Source of the DNA: Pseudemcibacter aquimaris
GTDB lineage: Bacteria > Pseudomonadota > Alphaproteobacteria > Sphingomonadales > Emcibacteraceae
Length of the DNA: 64,000 nucleotides
NCBI RefSeq assembly: GCF_028869115.1
Contig: NZ_CP079800.1
Location: forward strand, 682,001 to 746,000
Reading direction: 5' to 3'
Shown: piece after piece, positions 1-8,427 of the stretch
Layout of the letters: each line of letters begins with the position of its first letter
Position numbering within the stretch: the stretch's first letter is position 1
Notes under the pieces: generated by a model
What the model saw: the letters and a program-made list of their open reading frames with translations, nothing else
Database searches by the model: none
Told to the model about the DNA's origin: nothing
Translations under genes and position numbers: made by a program

Positions 1-45
1 ATTCAATATCGTTTTTTGTTGTCATTTATGTTTATCTTTTCAAAA

Positions 46-61
46 TTAACCAAAAAATAAC
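46..61 (+). promoter_or_regulatory. Possible CtrA-box upstream of the FliN-like gene
   Basis: TTAA (46-49), seven bases, then ATAAC (57-61). This matches the alphaproteobacterial CtrA consensus TTAA-N7-TTAAC at eight of nine fixed positions. It lies about 65 bases before the start of a flagellar-type gene, a class CtrA often controls. The region is very AT-rich, so a chance match is quite possible. Confidence 0.25.
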
Positions 62-124
62 TATAATACATCAGTTTGGTGGTATATATTTATAACACGC
101 TGAAAATCAAGATAAAGGGTGATA

Positions 125-385
125 ATGCCACAAGGTGTTGAAGACGTAGATATCGAGCTTACTGTTGTACTGGGTCAAAATTTGATGCCGGTTAAACAGT
201 TGCTGAAACTTGGACGTGGTGCTGTGATTGAATTACAGGAACATGTGGATAGCCCCGTAAAGATTTATGCAAATGGTGAATTGATTGCCAAAGGCGAAAT
301 AATGGTATCCGGTGAAAATATCGGTATTACCCTGCTTGAAGGGGTAAAAGGATTTCGTGAATTGGGTTTTGTTAAAAAAACCTAA
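125..385 (+). CDS. fliN: FliN/SpoA-family flagellar motor switch protein
   Basis: An 86-residue protein that is essentially one SpoA (surface presentation of antigens) domain. The family signature is visible: conserved LGxxLMPVKQLLKLGRGAVIEL near residues 15-35, then a PVKIYANGELIAKGEI strand pair and a GITL segment near the end. FliN proteins form the base of the flagellar C-ring, bind FliM, and take part in rotor switching and export-apparatus docking. The ATG at 125 is preferred over the in-frame GTG at 119 because AAGGG (114-118) sits at normal ribosome-binding distance from the ATG. No other flagellar gene is visible, since upstream sequence is outside the window. It is short for FliN (usually 100-140 residues) and lacks the N-terminal extension, so a generic SpoA protein is possible. 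Confidence 0.75.
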   Translation: MPQGVEDVDIELTVVLGQNLMPVKQLLKLGRGAVIELQEHVDSPVKIYANGELIAKGEIMVSGENIGITLLEGVKGFRELGFVKKT

Positions 386-460
386 TCATTTTTCAGATTT
401 TTATTGCGCAAATCTTTTAGTTTTGATACTTCACCACAATCTATTTACCAAATCACGAAT

Positions 461-548
461 GCGGTCGTGGCGGAATTGGTAGACGCGCAGCGTTGAGGTC
501 GCTGTGGGAGTTGATCCCGTGGAAGTTCGAGTCTTCTCGACCGCACCA
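461..548 (+). tRNA. tRNA-Leu (anticodon GAG)
   Basis: A complete class II tRNA. The acceptor arms GCGGTCG (461-467) and CGACCGC (538-544) pair fully, followed by discriminator A and an encoded CCA (546-548). The D-arm carries the AATTGGTAGACGC segment typical of tRNA-Leu. The anticodon stem CAGCG/CGCTG closes a seven-base loop with GAG at 495-497, reading CUC and CUU leucine codons. A long variable arm and a GTTCGAGTC T-loop follow. It stands alone between the FliN-like gene and a convergent peptidase gene. Confidence 0.97.
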
Positions 549-577
549 TTTTCTAAAAAGATATTGATTTAATATTT

Positions 578-2029
578 TCAGCTGGCTGATTTAATAAATT
601 CGGCTAAATCATTTTTCATTTTAATCAGTGCTTCTTTTTTCACATACATCATGTGCCCAGCTTTATAATATTCAATGCTAATGCGATCAGCGACGGAACT
701 AGGAAAGGCAAATTGTCCGATGGTATGTTCTGCCCAATAATATAATTTATCGTAATAACCGTCTGTGAATAACACTTTCAAATGTTCATTATGGGTAAGG
801 GCGGTGCGGTAATCTTCCCATGTATCTACCGCATAACGGTTCCAGCCAACATCAGCAGAAACCACATATTCAAGATCACTGTCATAATTTAGATCATTTC
901 TGACGTAATCATTAAAGGCCGCAGGGAAAGCACCAAATAGTGCCATTTCACTTGGATCCAGTTCAGGTCTTTCGGCGGTTTGGTCTTTATTAATACCTGT
1001 ATGGCGACTATCTAAACGGCCGATGATTTTTCCTTCTTCACGAAGTAGTTCCGCCCTGAATTTATATCGGTCGAGTCTTAAATTTGCGCCAAGAATATAA
1101 TCTTTACTAAGACCGGTGAAATGGGCTGTTCTTTCTGCGATAGCTTCTTTGTCACTTTCTGAAATGCTGTTGCCTTTAATAAGCGCTGATGCAAAGTCAC
1201 CCATTGCAAACTCTTGTGATGCTTTAACGGCTTCTTCCAATGTACCGTTTTGAAGGGCGGCAGGAAGTTTATTATGATACCATGCGGTGGCGGTGAAATG
1301 CGGGATATTCAGGGCAAATTCCATGCTTCCAACACGTCTTAAGCCAATCGAACCGCCGGATACCACGATAATGCCATTTAAGAATATCCCTTGATCTTGC
1401 TGCATAATTCTTGCCATCGCACCCGCGCGCACGGTTCCATAACTTTCACCAAGTAGGAATTTTGGTGATGACCATCGGTTATGCTTTCCAAGGTATTTTC
1501 TTACAAATTCAGAAATATATTTTGCATCATTAACGACGCCAAGGAAACGATCGTCATCGCCATCATTCACGGGTCTGCTGTAACCGGTAAAAACTGGATC
1601 AATAAACACCAGATCCGTATCTTCAAGAATTGAATATTCATTTTCAATCACGCTATAGGGTGGCTGCGGGGCGAAACCTTCGTCATCATACTTAACCCGT
1701 TTTGGGCCAATGCCGCCCATATGAAGCCAAATGGATGCTGAACCCGGGCCGCCATTAAATGCAAATGTGATAGGGCGCGTGCTGTTATCATCCGTATCGG
1801 TTCTTTTATAGGTGGTTGAATAAACGCTTGCGACTGGGTTGCCGTTTTCATCATCAATTGTCATGGTGCCGGCGATGGCTTTATACGGAATTTTGTTGCC
1901 ACCAATTTCAATAACATGATCTGTTTCTACAAAATTATTATCCGCACCCATCGATTGTGCATTTGTGTTCACAAGGGTAATGAAAAGACAGATTTGAATG
2001 TAAAAAAATGTTCTTAAAGCTGGCAACAT
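578..2029 (-). CDS. Exported S10-family serine carboxypeptidase-like protein
   Basis: A 483-residue alpha/beta-hydrolase of peptidase family S10. Residues 1-25 form a signal peptide ending near NTNAQ, so it should act in the periplasm or outside the cell. NGGPGSAS at 92-99 is the family oxyanion/substrate-carboxylate motif, and GESYG with nucleophile Ser196 is the serine box. A late Asp (FTDGYYD) and His (AGHMMY) complete the expected triad. S10 enzymes remove C-terminal residues from peptides at acidic pH; bacterial members are poorly characterised. It is convergent with the tRNA and divergent from the M19 dipeptidase gene. Together with the M19 and M55 genes next door it suggests a peptide-scavenging group. 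Substrate is unknown. Confidence 0.88.
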   Translation of the reverse strand: MLPALRTFFYIQICLFITLVNTNAQSMGADNNFVETDHVIEIGGNKIPYKAIAGTMTIDDENGNPVASVYSTTYKRTDTDDNSTRPITFAFNGGPGSASIWLHMGGIGPKRVKYDDEGFAPQPPYSVIENEYSILEDTDLVFIDPVFTGYSRPVNDGDDDRFLGVVNDAKYISEFVRKYLGKHNRWSSPKFLLGESYGTVRAGAMARIMQQDQGIFLNGIIVVSGGSIGLRRVGSMEFALNIPHFTATAWYHNKLPAALQNGTLEEAVKASQEFAMGDFASALIKGNSISESDKEAIAERTAHFTGLSKDYILGANLRLDRYKFRAELLREEGKIIGRLDSRHTGINKDQTAERPELDPSEMALFGAFPAAFNDYVRNDLNYDSDLEYVVSADVGWNRYAVDTWEDYRTALTHNEHLKVLFTDGYYDKLYYWAEHTIGQFAFPSSVADRISIEYYKAGHMMYVKKEALIKMKNDLAEFIKSAS

Positions 2030-2235
2030 GACGCATCCTGTAGATTATATATTATATACAATTTTGGTAGTTTAAGCAGATTAAATGGGTAAGGGCAAAC
2101 AATAATATGAACTATATGATTTTTTCTGGCTTCTAATCAGTAAAACGGTGATTTTGTTGTTGCTTTGACGGGAAAATTATCCTTTCATGAACATTGTAAC
2201 AATTAAATAAAAGTTCGAAAATGTTGGGAGAGAAA

Positions 2236-3498
2236 ATGATTAATAATAAGCTTAAAATCGGAATGGTTTCATTGGCCGCACTTGCAATCGCCGGATGTGG
2301 TGAGCAGGGTGGAAGTGATGCTAGTGCTTCTGCTGATAAAGACATGAGCGTTGAGGCCATTCATGAACGTGTAATTACGCTTGATACACATATCGACATT
2401 CATGAAGATATGACATTCGACCCGATTTATGATCCGGGCACAGATACACCACAGCAAGTTGATCTGGGTAAAATGGAAGTCGGCGGTCTGGATAGTGGGT
2501 TCTTCATCGTTTATGTCGGTCAAATGGAACGCACACCTGAAGGGTATGCCCTGGCCGAAGAAAAAGCGCGCCGTAAATTCAGTGCTATTCACCGCATGAC
2601 AGAATTTTATCCTGACCGTATTGGTCTTGCCTATACGCCGGATCAATTTATGGAAATCGCCGAGAGCGGCCGCAAAGTCGCGACAATCGGCATTGAAAAT
2701 GGTTTCGTGATCGGTAAAGACCTAGAGCGTATTGAAGAATTTTATAATCTTGGCGCCCGTTATATGACGCTTGCCCATAATGGACATAATGACATCTGCG
2801 ATAGTTCCGGTCCGCTTGAACGTCTTGGTGATGCAGAAGAAGAACACGGTGGCGTAAGTGAATTTGGATATAAAGTGATCGATGAAATGAACCGTCTTGG
2901 TATGATGGTGGATATTTCACATACATCTATCAAATGTATGATGCAGGCAACGGAATATTCCAAGGCACCGGTGATCGCATCGCATTCTGGCGTTTGGGAA
3001 ATTGCAAAACATAGACGTAACTTAAATGATGAACAGCTAAAGGCTGTGGCAGCCGTTGGTGGCGTGGTGCAGCTTGTTGGCTTAAATAGTTTTGTTAAAT
3101 ATTACCCTGAAAAAGGACCAGAGGTTGATGCCCTTCGTCAAGCGGTTGCCGCGGCGGCCGGTGATACAGAATGGGATAGCACCAAACACGCAACAGCGCA
3201 GCAATATATTGACGGAATGGCAGCCATTGATGTCAAATACCCAGAAGCAACGGTGAGTGATTATGTTGATCATGTTGATTATGCCGTTAATCTGATCGGT
3301 ATTGATCATGTTGGTCTTGTATCCGATTTTGATGGCGGTGGCGGCGTTAAAGGTTGGATGAGCGCTGCTGAAACCATGAATGTAACTGCGGAAATGGTAA
3401 AGCGTGGCTATACCGAAGAAGAGATCGCAAAAATCTGGAGCGGCAATACACTTGATCTTTGGCGCCGTGTTGACGAGGTTGCCAAGACGCTTCGTTAA
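2236..3498 (+). CDS. Membrane dipeptidase, peptidase family M19, lipoprotein
   Basis: A 420-residue zinc dipeptidase of the renal-dipeptidase (M19) family. The N-terminus is a lipoprotein signal with lipobox AIAGC (Cys21), so the enzyme is probably tethered to the cell envelope. The metal-binding pattern is present: LDTHIDIHED near the N-terminus, IGIENGF in the middle, LAHNGHND, then DISHTS and ASHSG, and a C-terminal DHVGLVSDFDGGGG. M19 enzymes hydrolyse dipeptides, including mixed L/D forms. The ATG at 2236 is chosen over the in-frame ATG at 2221 because GGGAG (2226-2230) precedes it and because the signal peptide then starts correctly. A paralogue lies at 38625-40022. A hairpin terminator follows the stop. 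Confidence 0.93.
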   Translation: MINNKLKIGMVSLAALAIAGCGEQGGSDASASADKDMSVEAIHERVITLDTHIDIHEDMTFDPIYDPGTDTPQQVDLGKMEVGGLDSGFFIVYVGQMERTPEGYALAEEKARRKFSAIHRMTEFYPDRIGLAYTPDQFMEIAESGRKVATIGIENGFVIGKDLERIEEFYNLGARYMTLAHNGHNDICDSSGPLERLGDAEEEHGGVSEFGYKVIDEMNRLGMMVDISHTSIKCMMQATEYSKAPVIASHSGVWEIAKHRRNLNDEQLKAVAAVGGVVQLVGLNSFVKYYPEKGPEVDALRQAVAAAAGDTEWDSTKHATAQQYIDGMAAIDVKYPEATVSDYVDHVDYAVNLIGIDHVGLVSDFDGGGGVKGWMSAAETMNVTAEMVKRGYTEEEIAKIWSGNTLDLWRRVDEVAKTLR

Positions 3499-3531
3499 TG
3501 CAAATAAAAAAATGATTTTTAAAAACTTTAG

Positions 3532-3569
3532 AATCCTCATATCATTCATTTGGTATGAGGATTTTTATT
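3532..3569 (+). terminator. Intrinsic terminator after the M19 dipeptidase gene
   Basis: A 10-bp perfect stem, AATCCTCATA (3532-3541) with TATGAGGATT (3554-3563), closes a 12-base loop and runs into TTTATT. It separates the dipeptidase gene from the M55 gene, whose ribosome-binding site (AGGGAGGAA) follows immediately. Confidence 0.75.
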
Positions 3570-3581
3570 AGGGAGGAATAA

Positions 3582-4484
3582 ATGAAAAAAACAATAATCG
3601 CCGCTATTTGCGCGTTAACAGCATCAACCGCAATGGCACAGGATGATGATAAATTAAAAATATATATTTCTGTTGATCTTGAGGGGATCGCTGGCGCTGT
3701 TACCGGGGAACAATTAGGGCCGGGCGGGTTCGAATATAACCGTTTTCGTGAATTTGCCACCGCAGAGGCGCTTGCCGCCGTTGAGGGCGCGTTTGAGGCA
3801 GGTGCTGATGAGGTGTTGGTCAGTGATAGTCACGGCAATGGTCAAAATTTGTTAATTGAGAAATTCCCTGAAAATGTAAAAGTCATCCGTTCATGGCCAA
3901 GAAAGCTCGGCATGATGCAGGGGATTGAAGAGGGCGGCTTTGATGGCGCGATTTTCATTGGTTATCATTCAAGCACCAATTATATGTCCGGCGTGCGTGC
4001 CCATACAAAATCCAGTGCAGATCTGACGGGGCTTTGGTTAAATGGCAAGGTCGCTGGCGAAAGTTATTTCAATGCGGCGATCGCAGGGCATTACGGTGTG
4101 CCGATTATTATGATTTCCGGTGATGATGCCGCTGTGAAAGAGGCGCAAGAAACAATCGGAAATGGCCTTGAAGGGGCAGTGGTGAAATGGAATTACAGTT
4201 TCCATTCGGCAAAAAATCTGCATCCAACGGCAGCACAAAAACTGATTAAAGAAAAAACCATCGCGGCCATCAATCGCATTGATGATTTTGAACCAATGAA
4301 GATCGAAGGGCCGATCACGATGGATATCAGTTTTAAAAATTACCGTGTAAGTGAAATGTTAGACTGGCTTCCGCAAATGGAAAGAATTGACAGTCATACT
4401 ATTCGTTATGTGGGGCCAAACATGCCTGAAGTGTCGGCGATTTCGACCGTGATCACCAGTTATAATATTAATCTGGCGCCTTAA
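3582..4484 (+). CDS. Exported M55-family D-aminopeptidase (DppA-like)
   Basis: A 300-residue protein with a signal peptide (residues 1-19, ending AMAQ) followed by a DppA-type M55 domain. The family opening IYISVDLEGIAGAVTGEQ and the metal-site segment VSDSHGNGQN are clear, as are the IGYHSS and ISGDDAAVKEA motifs. Bacillus DppA is a binuclear-zinc aminopeptidase that releases N-terminal D-amino acids from peptides, probably from cell-wall material. DppA itself is cytoplasmic, so a signal peptide here points to periplasmic hydrolysis of D-amino-acid peptides. A strong AGGGAGGAA ribosome-binding site precedes the ATG. It likely forms a short operon with the next two genes. Confidence 0.88.
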   Translation: MKKTIIAAICALTASTAMAQDDDKLKIYISVDLEGIAGAVTGEQLGPGGFEYNRFREFATAEALAAVEGAFEAGADEVLVSDSHGNGQNLLIEKFPENVKVIRSWPRKLGMMQGIEEGGFDGAIFIGYHSSTNYMSGVRAHTKSSADLTGLWLNGKVAGESYFNAAIAGHYGVPIIMISGDDAAVKEAQETIGNGLEGAVVKWNYSFHSAKNLHPTAAQKLIKEKTIAAINRIDDFEPMKIEGPITMDISFKNYRVSEMLDWLPQMERIDSHTIRYVGPNMPEVSAISTVITSYNINLAP

Positions 4485-4500
4485 GCCGTAGGAAATCAAA

Positions 4501-4794
4501 ATGAGCGCATATTTAATTTTGGATGTTGAAATTCATGATCAGGAAAAATACGCTGAATATATGAAACTCGCGCGTCCACTTGTGGAAAAGTATGGCGGTA
4601 AGTATCATGTACGTGGCGGGCCATTTGAAATTATGGATGGCGATTGGTCACCAACAAGGCTGGTGGTGATAGAATATCCAGATATGGAAACAGCCAAAGC
4701 CATGTATAATGGCGATGAATATGCGCCCATTAAGGCAATCAGAATGTCATGCAGTACTGGCCATACGGTCATTGTTGAGGGAGGAATGGTTTAA
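4501..4794 (+). CDS. DUF1330 family protein
   Basis: A 97-residue protein covering a whole DUF1330 domain, a ferredoxin-like dimeric alpha/beta-barrel fold. Typical features are the AYLILDVEIHDQEKYAEYMKLA opening pattern, the GGKYHVRGG turn, and the RLVVIEYPDMETAKAMYN segment before the conserved YAPIKAIR. No catalytic role is established for the family. It starts 16 bases after the M55 gene, and its stop overlaps the next start as TAATG, so it is probably co-translated with both neighbours. Confidence 0.85.
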   Translation: MSAYLILDVEIHDQEKYAEYMKLARPLVEKYGGKYHVRGGPFEIMDGDWSPTRLVVIEYPDMETAKAMYNGDEYAPIKAIRMSCSTGHTVIVEGGMV

Positions 4795-5345
4795 TGAAGA
4801 AATTTATAGTTTTGTTGATAGTGTCAGCATTAACGGCATGCGCATCCGTATCACAGGATGCAGTGATTGCCATTTATCCTAAAGTAACACCATCAAATGT
4901 GGGGCATGGATTACCGTTATCCATATCCGTAGAAGATAACCGCCCAAGCGGTGTGATTGGCACATATGGTGATGGTGGGCAAATTTCAACCAGTCAGGAT
5001 ATGGCCCAAACTATTGGCATTGCCTTAGTGGATAGTTTTTCGAAAATGGGTTTTAGTGTAACCGATTCCAACGATCCGGGTGCTATTCATTTGCATATAT
5101 TCCTTGAAGAAATGAGCTACACAACAGATGGCGGCACCATTTCAACGGATGTTGAAACCAAAACCCGTGTGAAGGTAGAAGCCGTTGAAAGAGGCTTTAA
5201 CCGCACATATAGCAATTCCGAACAGCGCACCATCCCGTTTTCTTCAAATCCGGATACCAACAATTCACAATTAAGCAATACGCTAAACGCAACGGTTCAG
5301 CGTATCGTAAGCGATAATGAATTGATTACGGCATTAGCACGGTGA
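4794..5345 (+). CDS. YajG-like lipoprotein, function unknown
   Basis: A 183-residue lipoprotein. The signal peptide ends in a lipobox (LTACA, Cys16), predicting attachment to the envelope. The body resembles YajG-type lipoproteins: an early PLSISVEDNRP strand, an alternating strand-helix layout around a DMAQTIGIALVDSFSKMGF helix, and a C-terminal helix beginning LSNTLNATVQRIV. The role of YajG-type proteins is not settled. The start overlaps the stop of the DUF1330 gene, and its stop directly abuts the stop of the convergent aminotransferase gene. The family assignment is moderate; lipoprotein status is firmer. Confidence 0.65.
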   Translation: MKKFIVLLIVSALTACASVSQDAVIAIYPKVTPSNVGHGLPLSISVEDNRPSGVIGTYGDGGQISTSQDMAQTIGIALVDSFSKMGFSVTDSNDPGAIHLHIFLEEMSYTTDGGTISTDVETKTRVKVEAVERGFNRTYSNSEQRTIPFSSNPDTNNSQLSNTLNATVQRIVSDNELITALAR

Positions 5346-6461
5346 TTAATTCATCACCGCTTTAAAGGCTGCGAGGCATTTATTTACATTTTCTTCGCAC
5401 GCACTGTGGCCCATAAGGCCGACACGCCATACTTTTCCGGCAAGTGCGCCAAGGCCAGCACCGATTTCCAAATTATGATCATTTAGTAATTTGGTTCTAA
5501 TCGCGGCTTCGTCGGTGATATGCTCCGGGATTTTGATGGTGTTTAGCTGCGGTAATGCGCAATTTTCATCAACAAGATATTCAATTCCCATATCATTAAA
5601 ACCTTTACGCAGTTTCGCGGACATATCGGCATGACGTTTCCATGCGTTTTCCAGTCCTTCTTCCTTAAGAATTAAAAGACTTTCATGAAGGGCATACATC
5701 GCATTAACTGGCGCTGTATGGTGATATGAGCGACCACCTGATCCGTCCCAATAACCCATCACAAGGTTAAGATCCAAGAACCAACTTTGAACCGGTGATT
5801 TGCGGTTTTTAATTTTTTCGATGGCACGGTCATTAAAGCTAACCGGTGAAATACCCGGTGGGCAGCTTAAGCATTTTTGTGAACCGGAATAAATGGCATC
5901 GATGCCCCAACCATCCACATCAAGTTCAGAACCCCCCAGTGACGTAACGGCGTCAACAATGGTGATACAGTCATGATCATGGGCCAGTTTACAAATTGCC
6001 TTGGCATCACTGGCGACACCCGTTGATGTTTCCGCAGCAACAAAGGCGACGATTTTTGCATCCGGATTTGCTTGTAATGCACTTTCTAGCTTTTCTAGTG
6101 AAACGGGTGTGCCCCATTCATCGCTTACCTCAACGGCTTCACCGCCGCAACGAACAACATTTTCAACCATTCGTGTGCCAAAAACACCATTGACGCAAAT
6201 GATTGCTTTGTCGCCTTCTTCAATTAGGTTGGCGAAACATGTTTCCATGCCGGCTGAACCTGGTGCGGATACAGGGAAGGTTAATTTATTTTCTGTTTTG
6301 AATGCGTATCTTAATAGTTCTTTGATTTCATCCATTAAAGTTTGAAATGCAGGGTCAAGATGACCGATAGTTTGTCTTCCCATGGCTTCGAGTACACGTG
6401 GTGATACGTCAGACGGGCCCGGGCCCATTAAGGTTCTTTTTGGCGGAATAAATGATTGCAC
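5346..6461 (-). CDS. Class V aminotransferase, alanine/serine-glyoxylate aminotransferase type
   Basis: A 371-residue PLP enzyme of the alanine-glyoxylate/serine-pyruvate aminotransferase group. The N-terminal MGPGPSDVSPRVLEAMGRQTIGHLDP pattern is typical. VDAVTSLGG carries the cofactor-binding Asp, and SGSQKCLSCPPG carries the Schiff-base lysine. The C-terminal RVGLMGHSACEENV motif binds the substrate carboxylate. The family moves an amino group from alanine or serine to glyoxylate, so roles in glyoxylate detoxification or serine/glycine metabolism are plausible. Which donor is used cannot be read from sequence. It is a single gene, convergent with the lipoprotein gene. Confidence 0.9.
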   Translation of the reverse strand: MQSFIPPKRTLMGPGPSDVSPRVLEAMGRQTIGHLDPAFQTLMDEIKELLRYAFKTENKLTFPVSAPGSAGMETCFANLIEEGDKAIICVNGVFGTRMVENVVRCGGEAVEVSDEWGTPVSLEKLESALQANPDAKIVAFVAAETSTGVASDAKAICKLAHDHDCITIVDAVTSLGGSELDVDGWGIDAIYSGSQKCLSCPPGISPVSFNDRAIEKIKNRKSPVQSWFLDLNLVMGYWDGSGGRSYHHTAPVNAMYALHESLLILKEEGLENAWKRHADMSAKLRKGFNDMGIEYLVDENCALPQLNTIKIPEHITDEAAIRTKLLNDHNLEIGAGLGALAGKVWRVGLMGHSACEENVNKCLAAFKAVMN

Positions 6462-6558
6462 TTTATTTCACTTTCAATTTTTAGTTTTAATTTTTATGCG
6501 AAACTTAATTGATAATTATGAATATGAAAAGAGTTTCCTGTATATTTCATTTAAGTTC

Positions 6559-6587
6559 TTGACCTCAAAAGATATACGGTTGATAAG
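6559..6587 (+). promoter_or_regulatory. Candidate promoter for mgtE
   Basis: TTGACC (6559-6564) and GATAAG (6582-6587) are 17 bases apart and lie 24 bases upstream of the mgtE start. The -35 is a near match and the -10 is a weaker one. Confidence 0.3.
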
Positions 6588-6610
6588 GGTACGGAACTCA
6601 GGGGAAGAAA

Positions 6611-8005
6611 ATGAACGCGAAAGTCGAAAATAATCTTTCTGAAAATGAAAGCCATCTGGATGATGTGCTACCGGTTTCTCCTGAGCTGGTGGATGAAATT
6701 ATTTATGCCCTTGAGCAAGGGGATAAAGACCAGATTGATTATCTTCTTGAGCCTCTCCATAACGCTGATATCGCGGACGTTTTTGAACAGATTAATGATC
6801 ACCATCGTAAACTTCTAACTGGATTTGTAGGGGCGGACCTTGAACCGGAAGTTCTTTCTGAACTTGATGATAGTACCCTTGATGACGTTATCACGGAAAT
6901 GGATGATGAGGACATCGCCCGCGCCGTTTCGCAAATGGAAAGTGATGACGCGGTTCACGTTCTTGAGGATCTGGACGAAGAAGATCAGCGGAAAATTATC
7001 GATGCGCTTCCGGATGAAGACCGCCTAGTCGTAGAAGAAGGTCTTTCTTACCCGGAAGATAGTGCGGGCCGCTTGCTACAACGTAATTTGGTATCTGTTC
7101 CTGGGCAATGGTCGGTTGGTAAAGTAATTGATTATTTTAGAACTGATGATGAACTGCCGGAAGAATTTTATGAAATCTTTGTCGTGGATCATTTACATCA
7201 CCCGATAGGAACGGTCGCCTTAAATAAAATCATCAGAAGTGACCGTGAAACTTTAATTCATGAATTAATGGAAGAAGAGCCAAAAGTCGTTCCTGTTGAT
7301 ATGGATCAGGAAGAAGTGGCCTATCTTTTCCGTCAATATGACCTGACCTCCATGGCGGTGGTCGATGATAATGGCCGTTTGATCGGTATGATTACTGTGG
7401 ATGACGTAGTTGATGTTATCGACGAAGAAGCAGAAGAAGATTTGATGCTTATGTCCGGTATTAAGGAAACGGATATTTCGGAGAGCGTTCTTGAAGCATC
7501 AAAGAACCGTGTGATTTGGCTGATTATTAATTTGGCGACGGCAATTTTGGCATCGCTTGTAATTGCAATGTTTGACGCGACCATTGAGCAAATGGTGGCT
7601 TTGGCGGTACTTATGCCGATTGTTGCATCAATGGGCGGGAATGCAGGTACGCAGACCATGACCGTGACAGTAAGGGCAATTGCCACGCGTGATTTGACAT
7701 CAAGTAACGCCAAACGCATTGTATTTAGGGAATTTTCCATTGCTCTTGTAAATGGCGTTATCATTGCCATTATTATTGGTGGTTTATCTTGGCTTTGGTT
7801 TCAAAATGCTGCGCTTGGCGGTGTGATGGGCGCAGCGATGATTGTGAACATGTTGATGGCAGGACTTGCGGGAATTCTTATTCCGATCATGCTTGATAAA
7901 ATGAATGTGGACCCTGCGCTCGCCAGTAGTATTTTTGTGACGACAGTGACAGATGTCATTGGTTTTTTTGCCTTTCTTGGACTTGCGGCGGTGGTGCTTC
8001 TTTAA
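6611..8005 (+). CDS. mgtE: Magnesium transporter MgtE
   Basis: A 464-residue MgtE channel with the standard order. An acidic N-terminal superhelical Mg2+-sensing domain (about residues 20-135, with repeated DEEDQRKIIDALPDE-like helices) is followed by two CBS domains (about 140-265) and a five-helix membrane domain (about 300-464). The pore signature PIVASMGGNAGTQT is intact. MgtE is a homodimeric Mg2+-gated channel of the inner membrane; high cytosolic Mg2+ binds the N and CBS domains and closes it. GGGGAAG precedes the ATG. The DUF1489 gene follows only two bases after the stop. Confidence 0.96.
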   Translation: MNAKVENNLSENESHLDDVLPVSPELVDEIIYALEQGDKDQIDYLLEPLHNADIADVFEQINDHHRKLLTGFVGADLEPEVLSELDDSTLDDVITEMDDEDIARAVSQMESDDAVHVLEDLDEEDQRKIIDALPDEDRLVVEEGLSYPEDSAGRLLQRNLVSVPGQWSVGKVIDYFRTDDELPEEFYEIFVVDHLHHPIGTVALNKIIRSDRETLIHELMEEEPKVVPVDMDQEEVAYLFRQYDLTSMAVVDDNGRLIGMITVDDVVDVIDEEAEEDLMLMSGIKETDISESVLEASKNRVIWLIINLATAILASLVIAMFDATIEQMVALAVLMPIVASMGGNAGTQTMTVTVRAIATRDLTSSNAKRIVFREFSIALVNGVIIAIIIGGLSWLWFQNAALGGVMGAAMIVNMLMAGLAGILIPIMLDKMNVDPALASSIFVTTVTDVIGFFAFLGLAAVVLL

Positions 8006-8007
8006 CA

Positions 8008-8427
8008 ATGGCCGTAAATATCATCAAACTTTGTGTGGGGATTGAAAGTGTGGAACATTTGATCGAAGCACGCAAAAACGACCCACGTAACAAAGGGCTT
8101 GATTATAATTTCCATGTGACCCGTTTTAAACCGAAGCGCGCCGATGAAATATTGGATGGCGGTTCGCTTTACTGGGTGATGAAAGGGTTTATTCAGGCAA
8201 GACAACGCATTATCGGATTTGAAGAAGTAAAAACCGATAACGGCACAAAATGCATGATTAAAATGGATAAGAAAATTTACCTTACAGAAAGCCAGCCACG
8301 TAGGGCGTTTCAAGGATGGCGGTATCTGGATCAACAATCAGCGCCAAAAGATCTGCCGGAAAATAGCCCCGAACAAAATATGCCGACTGAACTTAGAAAT
8401 GACCTTAAGGAGCTAGGTCTAATTTAA
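8008..8427 (+). CDS. DUF1489 family protein
   Basis: A 139-residue protein matching DUF1489, a small family found almost only in Alphaproteobacteria. Recognisable segments are the N-terminal IIKLCVGIESVEHL, HVTRFKPKRADEILDGGSLYWVMKG and RAFQGWRYL near the C-terminus. No function is known. It begins two bases after mgtE and is presumably in the same transcript. Its last 23 bases overlap the 3' end of the convergent glucosaminidase gene. Confidence 0.9.
   Translation: MAVNIIKLCVGIESVEHLIEARKNDPRNKGLDYNFHVTRFKPKRADEILDGGSLYWVMKGFIQARQRIIGFEEVKTDNGTKCMIKMDKKIYLTESQPRRAFQGWRYLDQQSAPKDLPENSPEQNMPTELRNDLKELGLI

Noticed and set aside
3082-3549. 155-codon frame on the minus strand
   Set aside because: Lies wholly opposite the M19 dipeptidase gene, has no ribosome-binding site or protein family features, and crosses the terminator.
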